Shown piece after piece: positions 26,258 to 37,680 of a stretch of DNA of 64,000 nt. The stretch comes from Callorhinus ursinus (lineage: Eukaryota > Chordata > Mammalia > Carnivora > Otariidae). The notes beneath the pieces were generated by a model. The model ran no database searches. It saw nothing but the letters and a program-made list of their open reading frames with translations, and was not told the DNA's origin. Made by a program: the position numbers and the translations under genes. Each line of letters starts with the position of its first letter. Within the stretch, counting starts at the first letter, position 1. The stretch is from NCBI RefSeq assembly GCF_003265705.1, contig NW_020312903.1, positions 23,996,194 to 24,060,193 on the forward strand. Reading direction: 5' to 3'.

Positions 26258-27450
26258 CCATGGTTTCTAAACTTGCCTATGCATCCAAATCACTTGGCAA
26301 GTTTTCAGCATTGGTTCTGCAGCCCTACCTAACACCCACTGAATCAAAGTCTCATGAGAGACCTGGAAATTTTCTGTTTAAAAAAATGTATCTGGTAAGG
26401 TATTAAAATCCAAAATATGTAAAGATCGCATGCAACTCAACAGAAAAAATATCTGATTAAAAAATGGGCAGAAAAACTGAACATTTTTCCAAAGAAGACA
26501 TATAAATGGCAAACGGGTACATGAAAAGATGCTCAACGTCACTAATCACCAGGAAAATGCAATTCAAAACCACAACAAGGTATCAGCTCACACCCTATCA
26601 TACAAAAGACAAGAAATAACAAATGTTGGCAAGGATATGGAGAAAAGGGAACCTTCATGCACTGTTGGTGGGAATGTAAATGGGTGCAGTCATTGTGGAA
26701 AAAAGGATGGAGTTTCCTCAAAAAATTAAAAATATCACATGATCCAGTACTTCTACTTCTGGGCATACATCCAAAAGAAAGAAAATCACTATCTCTAAGA
26801 GATATCTACACTCAAATATCCACTGAAGGATTATTTACAATAGCCAAGACATGGAGACGACCTAAAGGTCCACTGGTGGATAAACAATAGATATAATGGA
26901 CTATTATTCAGCCAAAAAAAAAAAAGAAACTTGCCATTTTTGATAACATGGATGGACCTTGAGGGCATTATGTTAAATAAAATAAGACAGAGAAAGACAA
27001 ATACTGTGTGATCTCACTTACATGCAGAATCTAAAAAACCCAAATTCATAGACAACAGAGACCAAACTGGTGGGTGCCAGAAGTGCGGGTTGGGAAGGAT
27101 TGGTTAAAGGTGCTCAAAAGGTACAAACTTCTAGTTGTAAGTTCTAAGGTTGCAATGTATTTCACTATGACTGTAGTTAATGATGCTGTACTATGTGTTT
27201 GAAAGTTGCTAAGAGTAGATCTTAAAAGTTCTCATCACAAGAAGAAACAAAAATGGTAACTCTGTGTGGTGATGGATATTAACTAAATTTATTGTGGTAA
27301 TCATTTCACAATAGATACATATATCAAATCATTATGTTGTATACCTTAAACTAATATAATGTTATATGTCAATTTCATCTCAGTAAAACAGGAAAAACAA
27401 TCTTTGCAGGTGCTTCTATGGCAGGGGGTCAGGACTTGGGAATTACTGAC
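26258..27450 (+). mobile_element. MER5A-type hAT MITE, split by an L1
   Basis: The left part (26258-26390) reads GGTTTCTAAACTTGCCTATG, CATCCAAATCACTTGGCAAG, then CACTGAATCAAAGTCTC, the layout of the MER5A family. An L1 interrupts it. The right part (about 27398-27450) resumes with TTGCAGGTGCTTCTATGGC and ends GGGAATTACTG, matching the other terminal repeat. The two halves add up to roughly the usual length for the family. Confidence 0.7.
26392..27397 (+). mobile_element. L1 3' end inserted in the hAT MITE
   Basis: About 1 kb of older-type L1. It starts in ORF2 near the segment encoding the SKIYKEL region. It then carries the TTGGCAAGGATATGGAGAAA block (Cys-rich C-terminus; HCWWECKWVQSLW is still readable near 26660-26700) and a degraded ATTATTCAGCC block. 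It ends in a 3' UTR with GTTGTATACCTTAAACTAAT and a final A-rich run. Frameshifts and stops are present. Confidence 0.9.
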
Positions 27451-27455
27451 CTATT

Positions 27456-27657
27456 TTTTTTTTTTGGATTTTTATTTATTTGAGAGAGAGAGAAAGGGAG
27501 AGAGAGACAGCATGAGTGAGAGGGGCAGAGGGAATGAGAGCAGACTCCACACGGAGTGCAAAGCCTCACATAGGGCTTGATCCGAGGACCCTGAGATCAT
27601 GACCAGAGCAAAAACCAAGAGTGGACACTCAACCAACTGCACCATCCATGTGCCCCC
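27456..27657 (-). mobile_element. CanSINE next to the split MITE
   Basis: Reverse-orientation SINE: T-rich tail, (GA)n body, head complement ending at CATGTGCCCC. The target-site duplication is TACTGACCTATT (27444-27455) and TACTGACTTATT (27658-27669), with one mismatch. It landed on the right end of the hAT MITE. Confidence 0.93.
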
Positions 27658-27689
27658 TACTGACTTATTAAAATGTTGCCCTAATTGCA

Positions 27690-28065
27690 TTTGTACTTAT
27701 AGAATCATCCCCTCCTTTCTAAACCATCTGGCTCAAGCCACCAACCACTTCCATTTTCCTAAAGGATCTCTCCGATATTACCTTTCTATTCTAAAACTTT
27801 CAATAGCTCATAAATGATCTTCAGTCTGTCTTTTTCAGGAGATTACCAGTCATCTTTCAAGGTACAGATCTAAAGGCTCCTTCTCCAAGATGCCCACTTT
27901 CACTACCTATGATAAAAATCATCACTTCCTATCTGAAACCCCCATAACATTCTGTATTATCCATGTGATGCTTATAACTTTGACATTTGTATTATAAATA
28001 TCTGCCCATGTTTTATTTTTTGCATTAGATTGCGTATAATTGAGGATTAGGGACACTGGATTACC
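27690..28065 (+). mobile_element. L2 LINE 3' region
   Basis: L2-like order: TTTCAATAGCTCATAAATGAT, CAAGGTACAGATCTAAAGGC, CCTTCTCCAAGATGCCCAC, CCATAACATTCTGTATTAT, TTGAGGATTAGGGACACTGG. These match the region of L2 that precedes its 3' end. Highly diverged. Confidence 0.65.
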
Positions 28066-28865
28066 AAGCTGTATACTGCATACATATTTCACAAAAGTAG
28101 ATAATGATTTGTATTAATGCATGAAGAGATAGAACCAAAATGGCATTCTTGACTTAAGAGTTAAATTCAGAGGTTTCATAAGGAGAAAAAAGAAATGTTT
28201 CTAATAGAGCATTTGAGCTGTATGTGTTGTTAAGCCAACATCAGGTGTAGGGACCCATAAACTGTTGTACATCAGCCTCAGAGCTATAATTCATATGCCT
28301 ATTTAAATGTATGCAAATGAGGACATTACAGTGGAAACATATATATAACATGTATATCAATAAAAGAAAACAAATTATAATTTGTTGCTGTTAAAGTAGG
28401 TCTAACTCATTAAACTGCTTGGTGGCTAAAGCATATGAAAACATCTGGTGTGGAAGGTCACAGGCTATTAACAGAATATATTCCAGAAACAAAACCAGGA
28501 AATAAAAATTTATTTTCACTGTATTTCTGGTCCCCAGTTATGCATCTGACTATTCAATATCAGCTCAAACTCCCTCTTCTTCCCACCCATGGGTATAGTT
28601 TCCTGGGTACCATTACTACAGTCTCCATTTCTCCAAGGTCGTAGTCCCACAATCATTTTCCCAAAGCCTCTTTGAAAGCTTCCTTATGTCCTCAGAATTT
28701 TGTTAAGGGATGCATTTGATAGGTGATCAAAAGAATAACTGAAGATTAATATCATCACTCTAGTTTGAAAAAGTCACAGATGTTATTTTAGAGTGAGAAC
28801 AATCTGTGTGACAAAAATTATCTGTACTTTTTAAATGAAAAAACTAAAATTAAATAAGACTGATC
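28066..28865. other. Unassigned DNA
   Basis: No gene recognised. A 69-codon frame at 28435-28644 shows no motif. Confidence 0.5.
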
Positions 28866-28916
28866 AAAAACTAATGATGTAATATATGGTGATTAACATA
28901 ACATAAGAAAAAAAAA
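28866..28916 (+). mobile_element. Minimal L1 tail, about 50 bp
   Basis: Only the extreme 3' end of a young-type L1 is present: AAAAACTAATGATGTAATAT then GGTGATTAACATAACATAAG and an A run. It is the same ending as at 42815-42870 and 49890-49950. Flanking AAGACT words (28857 region and 28915 region) suggest a short, imperfect target-site duplication. Confidence 0.85.
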
Positions 28917-30445
28917 GACTAACTGATTTTCCCAAGGTATATCCAATTCAGTTCCCTTCCCAACATACCTAATCTTCCCAAAGATATTTAAGTTTTGAGG
29001 AGACTCCTAGGGACACAATCAATATTTTGGATAGGAAGATATCACTACACCCTTTCAATCTCCTCAAGTATGTGAACAGTGATACATATGGCTCATTTGT
29101 TCATTATCTAGATCTGGTTAATAATTAGACTTCAATTACTGTGAGTTTAATCATTATCTGTATACATCATTGAGTCAAGTAAATCGCATGTTTTACTAGG
29201 TCAAGGAAATATTGCCAAATATCTGATTATTAATCAAAGCAAAATAACAGACAAAAGCCAAAAATAATAAACCTAACAACTCACATATTGGAAAAAATTA
29301 CTTAAAGACTTATTCAGAGCAAGGAATGGAGAGAGAATTCTGCATTTCATAAAAATCATAACTGCCATCATCTGAGGAAATTTTTCAAATAAACAACCTG
29401 GAAAATGAGAATAAAGCATTTTTTAAGCATATATGAATTTTAAATCATTAAGAGATTTAGAGAAAAAATATGTAAAATTCCTTAAATATCAACAAAGTAT
29501 CTAATATTACATTAAATAGAAATCTATAACTCTTTTGGACAAATATTATTATTCAAACTTGAAGTTTCTACTCAAATGTTTATTCAACTAATATGGAAAA
29601 AAAAACCACTGAGCATATTTGGCTTAGTTTAAAATTACCTTACAATTCTTGGTCATTGTTAGGTCTTATTATAGCACATGTAGAATAATTCTACATAAAT
29701 ATGCTTAAAATTATTTTTAAAAAAAACCCCAAAGGCAATATAGTAAAGCAAACATGTTTGAAGGATAAAGACATAAAATTTAGAATTTAGTTCCTTAAAA
29801 TTAAACCTTCTCTAGAAGAACTTTATATGAGAAATCAAGAGTACTGCATACATTTGTTTATGACAAAGTTGAAACATTTTAGGTTGTCTAGGAACAGACT
29901 CACAACACATACTATAAACTAATAAAAGTAAAGTGATTTTACTTACAACTAAAAGTAAAATTTAACTTTCCAATCTGATGTAAGTAAATGTAACTAAATA
30001 AATTTGTGACATATTTTCAGTCAATGGACTTTCTAACTTGTCTTTATCAATCTAGGGGATATGTTAGAAAATGCTGGTTATTGAGTGGGCCTTCCCAGAG
30101 AGTGAGGAAATGCTTAGACAGCTGCACAATAGCTCTCGGTGGGTTTGTATTTTTTTCTGCTTGGATGTCCTACTAACACATGATGGCTAAGAAGCCAATA
30201 ATTATATTTTAACTTATTAAAAATCTCTCCCTTTTAAAGTATCTTTCATGTAAAGCTCCTTTTGACTCCAAACTGACTGGCTTTGCCTTTGACATGTTCC
30301 CAGTATTTACTAAGACTTGAGAATACTTCAATTACATAAAGCCTCTTATTTATATTTGCTCTCCAAAATTGTTATCTGGATTATTACAATAACCAATATT
30401 TCTTTATTTTTAGACCAGCGCAGAGTTTCTAAGATAATCTCTGTT
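28917..30445. other. Unassigned AT-rich DNA
   Basis: No gene or transposon recognised. Confidence 0.5.
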
Positions 30446-30457
30446 AAATTTTGATTT

Positions 30458-30646
30458 TTTAAAAGGTTTATTCATTTATTTGAGAGAGAGCATGAGCAGG
30501 GAGAGGGGCAAAGGGAGAGGGAGAAGCAGACTCCCCATTGAGCAGGGAGCCTGATGCCAGGCTCTATCTCACGACCCTGAGATCATGACCTGAGCCACCA
30601 AAACCAAGAGTCCAACGCTTAACTGACAGAGCCACCCAGGCACCCT
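30458..30646 (-). mobile_element. CanSINE, older copy
   Basis: Reverse-orientation SINE: T-rich tail, GAGAGAGAGCATGAGCAGGG body, head complement GAGCCACCCAGGCACCC. The target-site duplication is approximate (AAATTTTGATTTT left, ACATTTTGTTTT right). Confidence 0.9.
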
Positions 30647-30659
30647 ACATTTTGTTTTC

Positions 30660-31132
30660 TTACTAGTTCTCTATTTGTCACTACCTCTCAGTCTGGCATT
30701 CAAAAAAATCTTACACTCATTCTCTTAATCCCATTCTCTTCAATCTTATATTTGTTTATTCTGACATAGCCTTTCTTCTGCATTTGTAGCGTATTTATAA
30801 TTATCTCCATTTACCTTTCCTATTTATCAGCTAGTGCCTTATATAGTATAGAATAATCATTAGGTATGCATTTCTTAAACGGAAGAAGGATATGGAGTAA
30901 AGGTAATAATAAGTCCATCTTCACTATCTGAGACATCACAATTGCCTCATACTGAATATCTCATCCTGATATTACCTTTCTTATGTGCCCTAATTCTAAA
31001 TTCCATTTCTTAAATGTTACAGAGAAAACTTAAAGACATATCAGTGAAACTCACCCGGGAAGTCATGGAAATGGGAATTTGGACACAGGTGTCTTCAATT
31101 ATGTTGTACTTTGAGCCTTCTAGAAGACTTTA
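30660..31132. other. Unassigned DNA
   Basis: Nothing recognised between a SINE and an L1. Confidence 0.5.
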
Positions 31133-31152
31133 TAAATCTATTAATAAAATTA

Positions 31153-31451
31153 ACAAGTCAAGAAACAACAGATGTTGGCAAGGATGTGGAGAAAGTGGAA
31201 CCCTCTTACACTGCTGGTGGGAATGCAGGCTGGTGCAGCCACTCTGGAAAACAGTATGGAGGTTCCTCAAGAAGTTAAAAATAGAGCTACCCTATGACCC
31301 AGCAATGGCACTACTAGGGATATACCACAAAAATACAAATGTAGTGATCTGAAGGGGCACCTGCACCCCAATATTTATAGCAGTAATGTCCACAATAGCC
31401 AAACTATGGAAAGAGCCCAGATGTCCCTCGACAAATTGATAAAGATGTGAT

Positions 31452-31502
<51 letters not shown>

Positions 31503-31919
31503 GGAATATTACTCGGCCATCAGAAAGGATAAAATCTTACCATTTACATTGATATGGATGGAACTGGAGGGTATTATGCTGAGCAAAATAAGTCAATCAG
31601 AGAAAGACAATTATCATATGGTTTCACTCATACATGGAATATAAGAATCAGTGCACTGGATCATAAGGGAAGGGAGGGAAAACTGAATAGGAAGAAATCA
31701 GAGAAGCAGACAAACCATGAGAGACCCTTAACTATAGGAAACAAAATGAGGGTTACTGGAGGGGAGATGAGCAAGGGGTCGAGGTAACTGGGTGATGGGC
31801 ATTAAGGAAGGCACGTGATGTGATTAACATTGGGTGTTATATGCAACTGATGAATTACTGAACTCTACATCTGAAACTAATGATGTACTATACATTGGCT
31901 AGTTGAATTTAAATAAAAA
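31153..31919 (+). mobile_element. L1 3' end, carnivoran type
   Basis: Truncated L1 starting in the ORF2 C-terminus. The zinc-knuckle-like motif C-x3-C-x7-H-x-x-x-x-C ([18 protein letters not shown]) is readable near 31172-31225. It continues through the ORF2 end and the 3' UTR blocks GAGACCCTTAACTATAGG and GTGATGGGCATTAAGG to an A-tail. The target-site duplication resembles AAATCTATTAATAAAATTAA on the left (31133-31152) and AAATCTATTGATACAATTAG on the right (31919 on). A 47-bp AC tract lies inside. Confidence 0.95.
31454..31500. repeat. (AC)23 tract inside L1 ORF2
   Basis: An uninterrupted AC tract immediately before ATGGAATATTACTCGGCC. In the ORF2 register it would read as alternating Thr-His, and the frame stays open into the following MEYYSAI segment. 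Confidence 0.97.
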
Positions 31920-33161
31920 AAATCTATTGATACAATTAGGCAGTATAGGAAGCAAGTATTGGTCATGTTTAGAAATTAACAAATTGGCCAGTCCCAGTGC
32001 GGGGGGGAGGCACTCTAGGACTCTTTCACTAGCTTGTTTAGAATAAAGCAAGAACAAGAAATAAGGCAATGGCAAAAGAATTTCCAAGGTATTAAGTCAC
32101 CTTACTTCCCCAGGCAGTCACCAACATCATAATCACAAAGCCTTAGAGAGGCTAGAGTTGTCTATACTATCTCCATTTTGGCATCCACTCAACTCCTCAC
32201 CCATCATTCTGGCCTCTAGTCTCATGAGTCCTTTGAAACAGCTCTTGCTGAGATTCCCAAAGATATCCATTTTACTAAATCTCATGAACATTTTTCAGAT
32301 TGAGTTGATATTATGATAGTTTTTGACACAATGTCATCCCTCCCTCTCAAAACATATTTTTTTCCCTGGTCTTCTGTCACACATTTACCATATTTCACTC
32401 CTTCTGGGTCAGCTCTTTCTTCATTGCTTGCAGGCTCTTACTTATGTACATAGACATTAAGTGGTGGAGTACCTCAAACTTTAGATTTAGGCTTTCCCTA
32501 TTTTTATTCTATACTCTCTTCCATGTCCACAGCTTGAATTACTACCCAAACACAAGTAATTTCTTCTGAGCTCTAAGTCAATACATTAAATTTCCTATAA
32601 GAAATCTCTCCTAGGACTTATTTCCAAACACATATTCGTGTCCAAAATCAAATTCATGATCTTCCCACATACCTGAGTTTTCTATCTCAATGAATAACAC
32701 CCACATCCATCTAGTTGTACAAGTCAGAAAACTCTCTTGATGACTAACTGATCTAGCCACCTCCATCTTAGTGCCCCTTTAGTTCTCTCACAACACTGAA
32801 AGTTGGGTGATCATTTAAAAATGAAAATCTGATCACTTCTCTCCCTTGTGGCCTCCCATCCCTCTTAGACAAATCTTGACGTGACCTAAAGACCCTACAT
32901 GATCTGATTATCTCTACTTCTTTAATTTTTTCCCTTGGCATACTTTTCTGCATTCCCTGTGCTTTAAAATGGTGGCCTTTTCCATTCCTTTTCTGTTTTC
33001 TCTCTCAAGAATTTACCTGAATTTTCTCCCCCATACTTATCAACTGGTTAATTTCTAGTTTATCCTTTCAATAGAAGCTCATGTGTACCTTATTCAGGAA
33101 AGCCTAGCTTAACTAATAAAGTAAAATGTCTTTATTATGAGCTCTCAAAATAGCGTATATC

Positions 33162-33353
33162 AGGGTGCCTGGGTGGCTTAGTCATTAAGCGTCTGCCTTC
33201 GGCTCAGGTCATGATTCCCGGGTCCTGGGATCGAGCCCCACATCAGGCTCCCTGCTCAGCGGGAAGCCTGCTTCTCCCTCTCCCACCCCCCCGCTTATGT
33301 TCCCTCTCTCGCTGTGTCTTTCTCTGTCAAATAAAAACCTTTAAAAAAAAAAG
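33162..33353 (+). mobile_element. CanSINE in L2
   Basis: Forward, full-length, close to the young consensus: GGTGCCTGGGTGGCTTAG, CTGCCTTCGGCTCAGGTCAT, CCCTCTCTCGCTGTGTCTTT, AAATAAAAACC tail. Only a short flanking match (AAAATAGCG left, AAAATAGTG right) remains as a possible target-site duplication. Confidence 0.95.
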
Positions 33354-33418
33354 AATAAGAAAATAGTGCAGCATTTTTCAAAGTTGAAACTTTATTTTTT
33401 ACAATTATCTAATTACTC

Positions 33419-33590
33419 GGGCACCTGGGTGGCTCAGTTGGTTAAACGTCTGCCTTCGGCTCAGGTCATGATCCCAGGGTCCTGGGATGGAGTCCCGCAT
33501 ATGCTTCTCCCTTTTCTCCCCACTTGTACTCTCTCTCGCTATCTCTGTCTCTGTCTCTCAAATAAATAAAAATCTAAAAAAAAAAAAACC
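33419..33590 (+). mobile_element. CanSINE in L2, body-deleted
   Basis: Forward SINE with a normal head and tail, but the CATCGGGCTCCCTGCTC...GAAGCC part of the body is missing after GAGTCCCGCAT. A perfect 17-bp target-site duplication (CAATTATCTAATTACTC) is present at 33402-33418 and 33591-33607, so this is one intact insertion and is fairly recent. Confidence 0.96.
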
Positions 33591-33893
33591 CAATTATCTA
33601 ATTACTCTTTTTTTCCTTTTCTAGACTATAATTTCAAGAAGACAAAGGCTATACTTGTTTTTGCTCCTTTTTGTATTAAAAATGCCCAGCACATAGTAGG
33701 AAATCAATAGACACTAATTAAATGAATGAACAAATTAATGTTTGTAGTCTGAATTGGATAGATGTATATATCCAGAGCTTTAAGCTGGGTTAATGAAAAA
33801 GAAGGGCAGAAAAAAAAATCCCTATGAAGTTTTACTATTTGACATCTAGACCCTAAGAAAGTTTATCCAGGCTTAATATAAGACTTTAGGTTT

Positions 33894-34090
33894 GGGGTGC
33901 CTGGGTGGCTCAGTCATTAAGCGTCTGGCTTTGGCTCAGGTCATGATCCCAGGGTCCTGGGATCGAGCCCCGCATCGGGCTCCCTGCTCCGCAGGAGCCC
34001 AGCTTCTCCCTCTCCACTCCCCCTGCTTGTGTTCCCTCTCTCTCTGTGTCTCTCTCTGTCAAATAAATAAATAAAGTCTTAAAAAAAAAA
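33894..34090 (+). mobile_element. CanSINE, young-looking
   Basis: Forward, full-length copy: GGGTGCCTGGGTGGCTCAG to TGTCAAATAAATAAATAAAG and a poly-A tail. The target-site duplication is AAGACTTTAGGTTT (33880-33893) and AAGACTTAAGGTTT (34090-34103), with one mismatch. It is the third SINE in the same orientation within 930 bases. Confidence 0.96.
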
Positions 34091-34194
34091 GACTTAAGGT
34101 TTTAAATGTTTGAGAATTGGGACGCTGAATATGTGGTAAAGAAACTAGCAAGCATTAGGAAGGGAGGTCAAAGTTTAGGGTTAATCCTTGGTTT

Positions 34195-34450
34195 ATTTGA
34201 TTATTCATCCATCTACTTAAAAATATTAAATGTCTACTATGCATGGTAGACTATGCTAAGCATTATGGCTACAAAGATGATGCTTGCCCTTAGACAGCTT
34301 TCAATATATCAGATAAATGGCTCTGAGGCCTACTCAATGGTAAAGGAGCTTCTGATCTATCTCGAGGTCTGAAATGCAATGATTCTGGGATGCACATGAG
34401 AAAAGCAGATGGCAGGGTTGAAGGATGATAAGGTCTAGATGGATATGTGA
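34195..34450 (-). mobile_element. L2 3' end, reverse
   Basis: AATGTCTACTATGCATGGTA, ATGCTAAGCATTATGGCTAC, AAAGATGATGCTTGCCCTTAG follow the reversed L2 3' end (...cactatgtgccaggcac...gctggggatacaa...ccctgccctca). The right-hand portion is more degraded. Confidence 0.6.
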
Positions 34451-36165
34451 ACAGAAGAGGAAGGAGTTCAATCAGACAACATTGGAGATGATCCTAGAGT
34501 TTCAGTAGTACTTAACAACATTATAAATGGCTACTATTTGAAGAGAGAACATATTTACTAAAAATTAAAATAACCTGTTTCATGTGGTATCCGACATTTT
34601 GAAGATTAAAGTGACACACTATCAGAAGAATCAAAAGTATAATGGATTATATTGAGGTAGGTATTAGTTATTGAAATGCCAGTTTGGTGCTGACTATATT
34701 CAAGAAAACAAATAGCTATATTGATTTATAGTCATCTGTATTTTTCCCTCCTGGAGGATAATGAAAAACAAACCTATATCTATACTGGCTTAAACTACAA
34801 AGCAAAAACAATGAATAAAAACCAAAAAAAAAAAAACCCAAACAAACAAGGTTTAACTGTAAGGAAAATATGGCAGCAAATAAATCTAGTTGGGATAGTT
34901 TTTGTAACAATTATCTGGAAATACAAAGATGAAGTATATATGTTCCTGGATTTTTTTTCCTTATGTGTAAAGCCTAAGCTTGTATTCGTGACTTTTGTTG
35001 GAATCTTAATAAGTAGAAAGCAATTATGTATCCTGAAAAAATTTAAAGACCAGATCAGAAAAAAATATATCTTTTCTACTTGAAAAATGAGGACACACAT
35101 TGATGAAGCAAAACAATTTAGGACTCACACAGAGATGTTTTGTGAATAAGTGGCTGATAAGAAATAATGACATACTCTAATCCCAGAAAGTCACTAAACC
35201 AATGGCACATTTATATAAAATAAGCACTCACTTTGGGAATATTTAACAATGAGTTAATGAAAATGTGAATGGGAACATGAGATTTATATGGTGGCTAGGG
35301 AAAAAAAGAGAAATAAAATGTAGTTACTGAGTGCTATACCCATAAGATAAATATCTCTGGACAGATAATCATTCCATATTCTCATGGAGGAGGAACAGGG
35401 AATACGTCATAAAAAGCAGGTCCCATGTCCTCCTTGTCTTGCAGAGATTATGAAATCTTTTAGTTGATCAAAATGTCCTTTATTATACATTAATGAATTG
35501 TGTTCTGATATTTAAATCAGTTCTTTGAGAAAATATAGAATATAAACCAGTGTCCCAAAACCTGATCAATCCTAAGTGAAGTAATAACACTGATTTCCTA
35601 GAAACGCCAGGTAGGAGATTCAACCTCGACACCTAGAGATTCTTCCAAAGGCCAAAATAGTGGGCTCTGCCCTCAACCTATCCATGAGTCTTTCTTTACC
35701 CATTTTCTTGAAAATGCTTATTTACAGATAGAAGGAGTGTTACAACCAAGGGCAAACTAGAAACATTATCCAAGAACCACTGGAACATGAAACAACTACT
35801 TTAGTGATTAGGGAGGAAAATTATGACTTTAAATTCTCATCAGTAGAGCAGAATGATTGACACAGATTCTGGACTAACAGTGAACTGCTGTGCCCTGAAT
35901 GTTCAGTTTTATCTTGTTGAGACATGTAATTATCAAAACTGGAAAAAGACTGTGGCCCAAGCTTCTGGTATCTCTGAAGTAGCACCCATTGCCTTTAATA
36001 TAACGCTATATCTAGAAATGATAGATAACTAGTACTCAAAGTCTTCATCCATCTTCAGATTCTGTAAGTATAAATCCAGTACTTCAACTAAAATAATGCA
36101 ATAACAAAGATCCCCTGAATCTGGAAATTATAAATTCTGTGAGTAGGAGTTGATATGTAAATAGA
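34451..36165. other. Unassigned DNA
   Basis: No gene recognised. A 120-codon plus-strand frame (34721-35083) overlaps a 101-codon minus-strand frame. Both are rich in Lys/Asn/Ile or Phe/Leu, as expected of AT-rich DNA, and neither shows a family motif. Confidence 0.45.
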
Positions 36166-36169
36166 ATTT

Positions 36170-36290
36170 TTACAGAATTTGGAGATTATGGATGTAAGGA
36201 AACTGAGGCTAAGGAGGGTGAAGTGATTTGCTTCAGGCTGCCAGCTACTGAAGGTTGGTAAGTCCAGAGACTTTGACAGACTCTTTCCCT
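36170..36290 (-). mobile_element. MIR SINE fragment
   Basis: Reverse MIR core: GGATGTAAGGAAACTGAGGC, GTGAAGTGATTTGCTTCAGG, then a degraded GGTAAGTCCAGAGACTTTGAC. Confidence 0.65.
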
Positions 36291-37265
36291 CGAGTTTCTT
36301 AAAACTCTGGCTTTCTACTATTGGCCAGGGGCACAATGACTTCATATATATATAAAATATGTATATGAGACAATGATTTATACAAAAGTATGTGTGTCTA
36401 TGTGTAAACAAGGAGATATGAAAAACAGAAAAAATAAGACTGTGGTGTAGTCTCAAAATTTTTATTTCTAATAAACCCAATTATTTTCACCTTTTGGACA
36501 TAAAATGAAATTTGCATGATTTTTAATGCAACAACGTGGCTGCTGGCTGAGCAATTCCAAATATTGCAGACTCTAAGGAAATGGCTGGAGAAAAGTCTTT
36601 CTCTCCTCTATACACAAAAGGCAATTAAAATTATGTGTTCCCTTCAAAACAGAAGGCAGAGAACCGGACCAATGTTTTATATAAGCAGCCATTTTGATTA
36701 TTTTACTTCTGTTAAATCCCAAGAACTTGTGGTTTTGATGGTGTTTTTCTGGTTATAAAACATAAACAAACTCACATTTTTATTTCATCTGACAAAATAA
36801 AAAGTAGCTTTGTGACAGTAATAACTGGGAGGCAGATCAGAGTGTTTGACCTAACTGCACATGGCCTTTTATATTTTGGCTATAGACAGCTTGTCTTTTG
36901 AGACTTCCATCAGTACATAAAAGGAGAATATAGTAGTTAATGCTCTAATAAGTATGCAACTTCCGGAAAGGAGAACTGCTTTGAGGATGTAAATCTCTAA
37001 GCATCATCACTTAAGCTTGATGATTTTTGCTTGGAGGAGTTCAATCTCTTAGTCCTCCATTAGAGAAGTGTATATGTATAGATATGCATGTATGTGTGTG
37101 ACTGTGTATTCGTGTATATATACTGTATAATTATATTGAATTATCTTTTAACACATTTTCACATAAATTTTTCTATATTGTACATGCAGTCATGATGATA
37201 TCATCAAGCTACAGAATGAATCTCTTTCATGGAGTGGTGGTTTCTGTACATGTATTTTGACCAAA
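36291..37265. other. Unassigned DNA with TA/TG-rich patches
   Basis: No gene recognised. There are alternating TATATA words near 36342-36365 and TATGTA/TGTGTG words near 37070-37130. A 130-codon minus-strand frame ends in this area and partly overlaps a MIR, so it is not a gene. Confidence 0.45.
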
Positions 37266-37269
37266 AGAA

Positions 37270-37465
37270 TAAATGAAGACTTTGGATTCAATGTCTGATT
37301 TGCCACTTGCTTACTCTATGAACTTAGATATGCTTCCCCCTGCCTTATCTTAAAGTGAGAATCATAATAGGGATTATTTTAGTGATTTTATGCAGTAATG
37401 TACATGAAACGCTCTCCCCAGAACCTGAACAAGAGAATGTCCTTAATGAATGTTAAATTCCCTTT
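37270..37465 (+). mobile_element. MIR SINE, forward
   Basis: ATTTGCCACTTGCTTACTCT, GAACTTAGATATGCTTCC, AAGTGAGAATCATAATAGGG and ATGTACATGAAACGCTC, then AATGAATGTTAA, follow MIR from its head to its 3' part. Confidence 0.7.
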
Positions 37466-37569
37466 CTGATAACAATTTACCATAAATGTATGCTTTAATG
37501 AATCAGAACATGAAAATATAATCTTTAAATAATTTACATCAAAGAGTTATACCAGTAGATATTATTAAG

Positions 37570-37680
37570 GTGCCAGAATTTAAGCTTCTTATACAGTTAT
37601 GAGGTGTTAGTCATCTTAGTACTTACAATATATAGCACAATGTCTGTCATAGTAGGCACTAAAATTGATATTTGAATGAG
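37570..37680 (+). mobile_element. L2 3' end, weak
   Basis: CTTACAATATATAGCACAATG followed by CATAGTAGGCACTAAAATTG resembles the L2 3' terminus. Only the final part is recognisable. Confidence 0.45.

Larger units (their letters stand above)
32150..33735 (+). mobile_element. L2 LINE, long copy, split by two SINEs
   Basis: About 1.2 kb of L2 once the two SINEs are removed. In order: the RT-region wording CCAAAGATATCCATTTTACT and TTTTTGACACAATGTCATCCC; GTGGTGGAGTACCTCAAACT; the CCAAAATCAAATTCATGATCTT block; AATCTGATCACTTCTCTCCC; ACCCTACATGATCTGATTAT. The true 3' end, ATGCCCAGCACATAGTAGG, lies at about 33685. All coding potential is lost. Confidence 0.8.

Noticed and set aside
34721..35100. Overlapping 120-codon plus and 101-codon minus open frames
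   Set aside because: AT-rich composition makes about one frame of this length expected in 64 kb. No family motif, no conserved start context, and both strands are open by composition alone.
35430..35460. Splice-acceptor-like TCCTCCTTGTCTTGCAG
   Set aside because: No coherent exon follows: no donor at a sensible distance and no conserved frame.
36088..36480. 130-codon minus-strand open frame
   Set aside because: It overlaps a MIR relic and is rich in residues expected from AT-rich DNA.
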